41,764 nt of DNA from Ectocarpus siliculosus (taxonomy: Eukaryota > Sar > Phaeophyceae > Ectocarpales > Ectocarpaceae), in the NCBI GenBank assembly GCA_000310025.1, contig FN649745.1:1354456-1396219 (forward strand). The letters are read 5' to 3'. Within the stretch, counting starts at the first letter, position 1; the number at the start of each line of letters is the position of its first letter. Below the pieces are notes generated by a model, which did no database searches, had not been told where the DNA came from, and worked only from the letters and a program-made list of their open reading frames with translations. Below, piece by piece: positions 33,899-41,764 of this stretch. The translations under genes were made by a program, and so were the position numbers.

Positions 33899-36800
33899 AT
33901 GACTCGTTGGGGAGTCCCGAAGGGCGTGATGCGCGCCCTGCCGAAGCGTGGCAAGTCGGGGAAGAGCGACGGAGAAGGTGAGGGAACATTCGTGCAGAAT
34001 TGTATGAGACATCACCGCACGCTGTGCTTCTTGGACAAGACTTCGACAAAACACAAGCAGTTGTCGCTGCAGCTTGTCCGCCAAACTGCTCCCTCTTGGT
34101 GACCCCCGTTAATCACGTGGGAGCTATCGCTCTATGTTACGCGAGGATCAGTAGAAAAGCAGGCAGGTCTCTCAACTCTACCATTTATGAATCACGAGTG
34201 GCAACATTCTGGAAGTTGCTCATCTAGGCACAGGGACTGATTTGATTTTTTTGCGGCAAGAAAAAAAAAAAAAAGTAGGACAAGCTTGAGTGGGAGGCAA
34301 CAAGTTCAACGCAAACGGAAAGGAATGTGCTTGTTACGTGTGTCTTCCGTGCGTTCATCCCTTACAGCTTCGCGTATTGTTGTGTACCCGTCCCCCGTTT
34401 CTCCCCTACAGTGGGTCTGACAGTTCCGGGCGTCGAGCTACTCACGAAAGAGCTCGCTCAGGAGTCGGGAAGGGTCCCGCCCGAAGCTCGAGCTGACCTC
34501 GCGCTGATCCAGGTACACCTCACGCGGAAGACCGTCCCCGACGAAGATGCGGAGCAAACGCTTCTCAAGTGGCTCGCGGAAAGGGGTTTCCATGATGTGC
34601 TGGCTTTGAGGGCCGACGCTACTTTCGAGGTGCGTCTTTTTGTGTGCATACGCGTTTGTTTTTATTATTGGCATCGACCGCGCTAAACGGCTGGCCAATG
34701 ACGAAGACGTTCAGTCTCAGTGCGGTTGAAAACACGAAACATTTCTAAATGCCATAATGTGTTTGGGGGAAAGTTAGCGTTGTTGTTTTCGTGTTGTTTG
34801 ATGACGGCGCGGCGTAACCAGCGCGGAACAATGAAGAGTGAGCTGTCGCAGCATCGATAGCAGCAGCAGCGGTCAAATGCCTGAGAGCTTCCTCAACGTG
34901 TTCGCATCTGATCATTGAGAACTGTTCCCGTGATTGGGAGGGGGGGGGGAGGGGCGCCGAGGGGAATGCCGACCGAAGGAATTTACGCCGCGTGAGGTGT
35001 ACGCACCCCCGTGAGATGTAGGCTATCCTGAAGTGCGCGAAACATCCCGCATCATTTTCATGCGAACATCTGGCAAGAGCCACCTATGCATACACCCGTT
35101 GCTGGCGGGTACATATTCCATGTCAACAGCCACGTGCTGTGTCGGCCTGAACGGTGCCCGTCGTCGTCGTTTCTTTCGACTCGCTCACTATTGTCGCAGC
35201 TGTCCAAGCGCAAGCGGGAGGGGCTGGACCTATGCCTGTGGGTCGATCCCGAGCGGCTGCTGAGGGCGGCCATCACCAAGGACCCGACCGTGAGTTCTCC
35301 CCGAGCAAGGCGCATCTCTCGCCACGACGAGAAACAGCGGTGGTGTTATGGCAGTGCACCTCACCCCACGGCGGTAGATACATGGTCTCTTGCAGGGCTT
35401 GTGGTGCTATGTAGGCATACATCATTTTCCTTTCCCTGCTTGCGGTGTCGCAATCCCACCAAGATCACCATTTTTTAGAATATGCCGCCGTTTTTTTGTG
35501 TGTGTTTTTTGTTCAACCCCGACGTATCGCTTGGCCATGTTGCCTGTGCCTCTTGAAAAGTAGGTGCACTCGAAAGGTCTTGTTTGTAGCCTTCATGTGA
35601 TAGTTTTTGTTGGGTGCCTCGTCTGACTCTCAAGGATAAACCACGTCGATTTTTTTGGCAGCCTGCAGTGCTTCCTCGACCGAGAGAGGCCCTCTTGGTA
35701 GGCACTCTTCTTCCCCGTGTTCAGGATCCATCCGAACGTTCGCAGCACCCGGCGGGTCTTTCGTGGTGTTTGTCATCGGATCTAACGGGATGCATCCGTC
35801 AGGTCTCGAGGTCTCTAATACAACTATAATAGCAAGATACGTTGCCTGGCTTCCGCATTTCGGGCCACCTGAAACTGGTTTGCGTGGTGGGTGAATGTGC
35901 TATCTTGTTTTGCGCGTCCGACAGCCCCCCCCCGCCTTCCCTCCCCCCGGCCTCGCGTCCTGCTGTACACCCTTTGTGCTTTCGCCTTCGTCTCTCCCAC
36001 TCTGCCGCACACCTTCGATCGATCGATCGATCGATCGATCGATCATGCAGAGACCGCCGAAGCACGCCAAGGATCTTTCGAACGAGGAGCGGACTTCGCT
36101 CGTGCAGGTGACATACGATATGTCACATGCCAAGACGTAGTTACGTACATGGGTGGCATTATTATTCGCGTGCATGCATGCATGCATACGCTCAAAAGGG
36201 TCAATTAATTAGCTCAGCATCTTCACAAGAATATATGTTTACGTTCCCTCGAGCACACGCAGAGCAGCAGCAGCCCCACACATCCCTTCCAGTAGGGAGA
36301 ACGCCATGGCAGGATATGTGTGTTTTAAGTCGTCCATCCTTTGCTTGTCTCTTGTTTCGTGTCTTCTTTGTGGTGTGTTTTGTGTGCTTGCGCCGACATG
36401 TGTCACAACGGATGTGCTATAATGGCTCTGGCTGTCCTGTCTTGGATAACCCGTCAGTATGTTAGGTCAAGCGCGATGTGATGGCTCCGGGTGTCGATAG
36501 CCCACTTACCTTGCTACTACCACCTCCGCCACCCCCTTAACCCCCCCCCCGATCCATTGCACTCATTGTACTCTCATTACCTTGCGTATCACGTGACCCG
36601 GTTCCCCCCCCGTCCAAACACACAAATTCTGAAACAGGCGGCAACTTCCGTGCTGGCCGAAGCGAAGGAAAACAAGATCCTGTCCTACAAGGAGATGTTT
36701 CTGTTTCACGAGCAAAACACTCTGGGAGGGGTGAGTATTGTGCTGGTGTACCGACGACGTGTAGAGCATGGCGTGCAGCTTCATGTAGCCAGTACAGAAC

Positions 36801-39800
36801 GTAGCATGTAGTATGCGTCACGACCCTCGGTGACACCACCGGTCAACCAGGGATTTTTCACCAACCGGAAGTGTCCTTTCAAACCCGTTGACCAATCAGA
36901 CAACTGTGGGCACCTTGTCTCTCTGTCCGTGCGTGCGGCGTGTTGCAATTGTGGATTTTGTTGTGTGTGTGTGTGTGTTTGTTTGGACAAAACACTTTTC
37001 GTTTTGTTTGTGCATGGGATCTCTGTTGATCCGGACCCGAATGTTCGGTCCACGCTTTGCGGGGTGAGAACGGAGCAATCTCTACCCGTGGGTAGCCGTG
37101 GCGCACAGAACACGCGCTCGCCAGGTGGTGTGGAGAGAAGGTCGGCGCGGATGCTTCTGCGGTGGCAAACAACTCGAGCACAACAGAACCCCGTTTTTTT
37201 TATCGTTTTTGTTCAGCGTCACTCTGCACAGTTTGCCCGCACGTCTCCAAACACGGCGTGCAGCGTATCTACAAGAGGTAGAATGGAGCATGTGTTGCAG
37301 TGTAGGGTGGTCAGCACTGTGTGTACAAAAAAAAAATAAAAAATTGTAGGTTAGGGTAAGTGCGTAGTGTGAAGTACAACAGAAGAGTAGCCGACGGAGG
37401 GAATATACGGCCTCGTCGTAGTACGTGGCGACGGAGTATGGTCGTTGTCCAAGCGGGTACCCTAGTCGCGCAGGCCCGCCCCGTCCGCCGTCCCCCCGCG
37501 TGTGTGTTCCTCGGGGCCAGTCAGGATGCGGCGGCGGTGCTGCTTGCGACGGCTCTCGTCCTATTTAGCGGGTGCGAGGTGTCCAAGTGTTCTTGTTCTA
37601 ACAACCCTTAACCCCTCCCCCCTTCTTGTTGCAATGGTGTTCTCTGTTATTTGATGTGTAATAGCTTCTGAGGCTCCAGGGCCCGTACCGGATGTTTTGG
37701 GATCGCGGAGACGTCCTTCTCGACGCCATCGCTTCCTACTTTGGTGAGATTAGTCGCGGCCCCTGGCTATCGCAGTGCCTATCTAGTCGCAGTTTGTGTG
37801 GTGGACGTGCTGCTGCGATAGGTGGGTGCTCCCCCTCTCCAAGACTACCTCACCGGGTCTGTTGTTTTGGCACGCATGCGTCAAGGTGTGACCCGGCGTG
37901 GCCCAGGTGGTACTTTGGTCGCCCCCAACATCTACGGTCCCTCTTAGCCTTGTTTGTTCTCGGTTGGTCCCCTAGACTTGGACAGCTATGTATGAAACCG
38001 TCACAAGGCGCGTTTGTTGAACCATCACAGACGTGTGTAACATCGTCACAGACGTGTTTATTGCACCATCACAGACGTGAGCATGAAACCGTCACAGACA
38101 GGTGTGCATGAAACTGTCGCAGACGTGTGTAGGCATCCTGCTTTCTTGGCGATGGTCTGGCTTTCTTCGTGCGCTGCCAAATACCATGGTTGCGTATAGT
38201 TTGCTTGTTTTTTTTGTTCGCGACCCGCGCGCTCCTGCACCCACCCGGCTTCCCTTTTGCTCCCCACCCTCCTTGTCGTCTTCGTCCAGGCACCAAGGTC
38301 GGCTACTACTTCGCGTGGCTCAAGTTCTACACCGCGGCCCTTGTCTTCCCTACCGTGGTTGGCCTGCTGGTGTGGTGGACGGAGCGCGTCAACAGCCTGG
38401 CCGAGTCCTCGGGCACCTGCGTGCAAGGTGTGTGTGTGTATGTGTATGTGTGTGTACTGTTTTTTTTTTCATCACTGCGGTGCAGCTGGTACCGTACGGC
38501 TTTGCGCTGGCTGCGGTGGTCCGTACCAGTACCTGTGTTGGTTTCCATCGCTGCTGTTCTGCTGGTGCCCTACGGCTGTGCTCTGGTGCGGTGGTTCGTA
38601 CCAGTGCAAGCGTTGCTGTCTTCACGGCAGTTTCTTGCTTGCAGCGGGGGAGAGGAGCACTGCTGCTGCGTTACGGTGGGGCTCACTACCAGCCTTTCAC
38701 TTCGTTCGTGCGTTTCTATACGCTGCCACATTTTGTTACCACTACAGCAGTGTTACGCTGCCGGGGCCGGACGGTGCGATTTCGATCAGCTTGGTAACCG
38801 TATGCATACAAGCTTGTGGTGATAGCACTTCCAACAGCAGTGAGACCCGCGGCAGGATTGTGTTGAGCAGGCTGCAGATGCGTTGCTAGTGTAGCGTACT
38901 ACTGTTGTCAAGAATGGTGTGATTGAGCAGGATTGTACTAAGAGGCCTGCTGATGCGTTGGACAGCGTGTGCACTCTGGAAGCGTGCATGTAAGTAATCC
39001 TGCCGTGTGCGTGTGACCCTTTACCTTTCTCCCAAGTCTTCATCATCTTAAACCTTACGCATTAGCTCGTCGGTTGTGTGTCTCTGGCCCTTGCTTTGGC
39101 ACGCGTGTCTTTTCTACGACCGCCCGCGACCGCCCCCAAAACCCCTACCCGCCGCCTCCCCAGTCCAGCGAGAGCAGGCCTGTGACGGCGGTAGCGGCGT
39201 CGCTTGCGGGTCGTGGTGGCGGTGGCCCGTGGCGGTGGTCACATCCCTCGCGGATAGCTCCGCGCGTTCCGCGTCTTCTTCTTACTCCGCGGCGGCGGCG
39301 GCGGCGGCGGCGGGAGTGGTACAGGAACACGCCGGTGGAGAAGCCGTAGCCTTCTTCCCTGGAGGAGGGGGAGGGGGAGGTGCCGACGAGCTTGTTGGGG
39401 GAGGGGGTGACGGCGAATGGGATCCGGTACCGGTGGGGGGTGTGGAGTGCGAGCCGCCGACGTCCATGGCGCCGTACTTCAACCTCTTCCTGGCCGTGTG
39501 GGCTACGGTGAGAGAGCTGTCTGAGGGCAGACAAGGACGTATTTGTTATCCTATCTACCACATATTTCTTGGTGTGAGAGCTGTACGGAATGTGTTGTTG
39601 TGTTTTGACAGAGAGAACAGGAACGCGGGGGGGGGGGGGGTTGCCCAGCGGAGAGAAGGCGGGGCGTCGGCGGCAGTCAGGGCTAAATGGTGCCGAGCAA
39701 AGGTTAGCTGATAAGGCGTGAGAAGAAGCCCCGTTGGATGCATGCATGCATCCCGTTTGCAAGAGAAGAGCGCTATCCCCCCATCCCGATGTGTGTGTGT

Positions 39801-41094
39801 GTGTGTGTGTGTTTCTTTCCCATCGTTTTATTTCGCTTGGGAAGGTGTGTCTCTCCTTGCGTTATTTCTCGTTACCGTAACCAGCGTTGAACGTCTCGAG
39901 GTTTGTCATTTGTGATATTTTTGTGTGTACGTCGTTGGGCGTGTTTTTCACGGCGCTTGCATGTTCGCGGTCTGCGCGCATGCACGCCTCCCTTCATTTT
40001 TCTCATCTCGTCTTGAACAATGCCGGTGGCTGGCTCTCTTCTTTCTTCTTCTCGCGAACGCGACGTCGGAAATCAGCTGTTCCTGGTGCTGTGGCAGCGA
40101 CGGAGTTCCACCCTGGCGTTTCGATGGGGGGTGCACAAGGAGGGTGAGCAATGGTTGTCCGAGATTGCTTGGAGAATGTCGTGTGTGTTAGTGTTGCGTT
40201 TGTTGTGTGTCTCTTTGCAGTAGCACGGCATCGAACAGATGCCGATGGTTTGCGTGGAAGCGCCTTCCCGGGATCTGTCGAGAGATACATGTGACGATTT
40301 TCTTGACCCCTGTTTTAGAGGTGCTCTCTCTCTGCCGCAGCGAAGATGAGCCACCCACCTCCTTCGGCATTCATGAAACGCGCCTTTTTTTCTAGGTGCG
40401 CTTCTGCGTGTTTCTGTGCTTTTTTATTTTGGGATCGACCGCTCTAACAGGCAGACCAATGAAAATTCGTCGGCCTTTGTAGCGGGGTACAAAAACACCC
40501 AACACTTTTTCTGTTTACTCAAACGGTAATATGCTGAGTGTTTCTGTGCTGTGTGTGTGCGTGCGTGACAGACACGATAGAGCGCGCCAAGTTCATGGTG
40601 GGCTGGAAGCGACCTGGCCGGGCGGGCATGACCCCAGAGGGGGCCCTCCAGCGACAGACATCCTTCTCCTCCTCCACCTCCACCTCCACCTCCACCGCCA
40701 CGACGTTCACCGGCAGCACCGACAGCATTCGCAGCACTGACAGCGTTCGCAGCAGCAGCGGTAGCGCGAAGATGCACGCGCGAGTCGGGCTAAGACGGCA
40801 GTGCGCCACCGGGTGTTTCCGGGCGACGGCGGCGGCGGCGGCGACCGATCGAGCGGCGGCGGCGGCGGCGGCAGCAGCGGCGGCCGCCCCCGCCAGCAAG
40901 CGCAGCTGGTCTGGCTCCGTCGGCAGAGGCGGGGGTGGCGGCGGCGGCGGCGGTAGGGGGAGTGGGGGCGCATCGGAAGTGAGAGAGGACGGGCTGGAGG
41001 GGGGCGCTTGGGAGCCGCTGCGGACGGCGAGGCTGTTTTTGTCGTGGTCGCTGGAGGCGGTGCTGCTCTACCTGGCGATAAGGATGATGCTGTG
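33899..41094 (+). CDS. ANO: anoctamin/TMEM16-like membrane protein, 3' end outside window
   Basis: Family of ten-helix Ca2+-activated chloride channels and lipid scramblases. Exons 33899-33977, 34412-34629, 35200-35289, 36051-36107, 36638-36730, 37665-37743, 38290-38427, 39164-39507, 40077-40143, 40572-41094 join in frame (about 562 residues so far). Family signatures: DLSNEERTSLVQ in the cytosolic N-terminal domain; YFGTKVGYYFAWLKFYTAAL leading into helix 1 (about 204-236); FLAVWATLFLVLWQRR for helix 2 with LAFRWGV after it; and LFLSWSLEAVLLYLAIRMML for helix 3. Between helices 1-2 and 2-3 there are long Ala/Gly/Ser tracts, unusual for the family. The last visible exon ends TG before gtgagc, so the remaining helices and the Ca2+-binding acidic residues lie to the right. 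Exon 1 rests only on an ATG and a good donor. Whether it is channel or scramblase cannot be told. Confidence 0.85.
34669..34711 (+). repeat. intronic ~35-bp dispersed repeat, copy 4
   Basis: TTGGCATCGACCGCGCTAAA, then CGGCTGGCCAATGACGAAGA, in anoctamin intron 2, 40 bp after the donor. It is nearly identical to the CRNKL1 intron copies, including the T-rich lead. Confidence 0.7.
36016..36044. repeat. (CGAT)7 microsatellite abutting a splice acceptor
   Basis: CGAT units run to within 6 bases of the AG that starts anoctamin exon 4, replacing the usual polypyrimidine tract. The nearest long C/T-rich tract is about 20-100 bases upstream of the microsatellite. Confidence 0.85.
37989..38131 (+). 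repeat. minisatellite (CATCACAGACGTGTGT-type), about six units
   Basis: Imperfect units of 21-27 bases sharing (A/C)C(C/A/G)TC(A/G)CAGACGTG lie head-to-tail in anoctamin intron 6. Units alternate between ATGAAACCGTCACAGAC and GCACCATCACAGACGTG forms. Confidence 0.8.
38470..38621 (+). repeat. tandem duplication, 76-bp period, anoctamin intron 7
   Basis: Copies 38470-38545 and 38546-38621 share CATC(A/G)CTGC, CTGGT(A/G)CC, TACGGCT and GTACCAGT in order, diverged by roughly a fifth. A second pair of direct repeats (CAGGATTGT...GATGCGTTG) lies at about 38853-38890 and 38929-38962. Confidence 0.65.
40431..40471 (+). repeat. intronic ~35-bp dispersed repeat, copy 5
   Basis: GGGATCGACCGCTCTAACAG, then GCAGACCAATGAAAATTCGT, in anoctamin intron 9. 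This is the most diverged copy but retains the TTTTTTATTTT lead seen upstream of copy 4. Confidence 0.62.
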
Positions 41095-41156
41095 GTGAGC
41101 GGGAAAGCGGTGGTGGTGGTGGTGTGCATACGTACCGAGTATTTTCCACCAGGGAG

Positions 41157-41254
41157 AGAGGGGGGGGGGGTACTCATGCAAACGCATGGCCGTATTCGTT
41201 AGACCGTAGACCTTGCATCCCTACAATGCCGGGACGGAGCGATATGCTGCCGGG
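41157..41254 (-). repeat. solo 3' tail of the non-LTR element, copy near right edge
   Basis: On the minus strand: GCTCCGTCCCGG, AGGGATGCAAGGTC, ACGGTCTAACGAATACGG, ending GAGTACCCCCCC. Same order and C-rich terminus as copies at 661, 2809 and 4663. It lies downstream of the last visible anoctamin donor. The rest of 41255-41764 shows nothing I can assign. Confidence 0.75.
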
Positions 41255-41764
41255 TTTTCGTTGGGTTTGAGGGGGGGGGGGGTGGGTCGCTGCCCTGCCT
41301 CGTGTGTTCGTCGGCGTTGTTGTTGCCGGTGTTTGTTTTTTAACACCCGTTTGGGGTGCTAGTGGTGTTGGGGTGGAGGTCCCGGTAGGGCTTGTTGCTT
41401 GCTTACCCCGTCCGCCGTGTGTGGATGATGCTATTCCTCTTGTCGATGGAAGGGGTGGTGTGGAGGGGGTCAGACTATTTTCAGGTATTCGTGCGTGTGC
41501 TTACGTGGAGGTTGTTGGCCTCATGGGGCGAGGAGGGCATCGCTCCCCTCGGTGTTTACCGTCGTCGTGGCTGTTGCCGCCCTCCCCGATTTAGTGTGGC
41601 GACGGAGGAATGAACCGCACCAGCCCCCGCAGGAGAAGATGGGCCGTGCAGCAGTCAGTAGTAGAAGGTAGATCGTGGTATGAGCCCGTCCGGCATTTGA
41701 AACCATGCATAGGGCACTGGCGGTCACACTATCAAGCAACGAGTCGAGGCAAAGTCCGCTTTTT

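Noticed and set aside
37989-38131. CRISPR-like regular repeats
   Set aside because: Units are adjacent and diverged, without unique spacers, inside a eukaryotic intron; a minisatellite.
41484-41640. Possible eleventh anoctamin exon after ttttcag
   Set aside because: In-frame translation shows no membrane helix or family motif, so I left the gene open at 41094.

Overview
The window is nuclear DNA from an intron-rich eukaryote. It carries four protein-coding genes whose exons join in frame at GT-AG or occasionally GC-AG splice sites. The introns are long (about 0.2-2.5 kb). Coding sequence is GC-rich with many in-frame CAG, AAC, GGC and GCG runs, and the spaces between genes are full of C/G homopolymers and microsatellites. 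This style fits a brown alga such as Ectocarpus or a related stramenopile. That is an inference from architecture and protein character, because no rRNA or organellar marker is present.

Layout, left to right. (1) Minus strand, 8542 to 551 and running off the left edge: a mitochondrial/plastid-type beta-ketoacyl-ACP synthase (KAS/FabF/OXSM) in at least 12 exons. Eleven are visible and hold all four catalytic residues. Its introns carry a 5'-truncated non-LTR retrotransposon fragment, solo copies of that element's 3' tail, a hairpin-rich dispersed repeat and a tandem duplication next to a splice donor. (2) Plus strand, 8826-19045: a 16-exon crooked-neck-like splicing factor (CRNKL1/Clf1/Syf3), arranged head-to-head with KAS across a 283-bp gap. 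(3) Plus strand, 22642-27426: a three-exon heat shock transcription factor (HSF). (4) Plus strand, 33899 to beyond the right edge: an anoctamin/TMEM16-like membrane protein, ten exons visible.

No operon-like co-function is expected. The clear links are the shared KAS/CRNKL1 promoter region and the repeat families shared between introns of different genes. The 19.0-22.6 kb and 27.4-33.9 kb intergenic stretches show no gene I can support. The second contains a 221-bp element with 56-bp terminal inverted repeats.

Two 100-N gaps (10575-10674 and 29601-29700) are flanked by corrupted second copies of sequence present cleanly on the other side. The flanks therefore overlap, and these are mis-joined contig ends at poly-C tracts rather than missing sequence.

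The best discovery candidates are the dispersed repeats: a retroelement tail family with a C-rich terminus, a ~35-bp intronic family with a tRNA-like box, and a hairpin repeat. Three GC-AG introns also stand out. I found no CRISPR array, defence island or other clearly new protein system.
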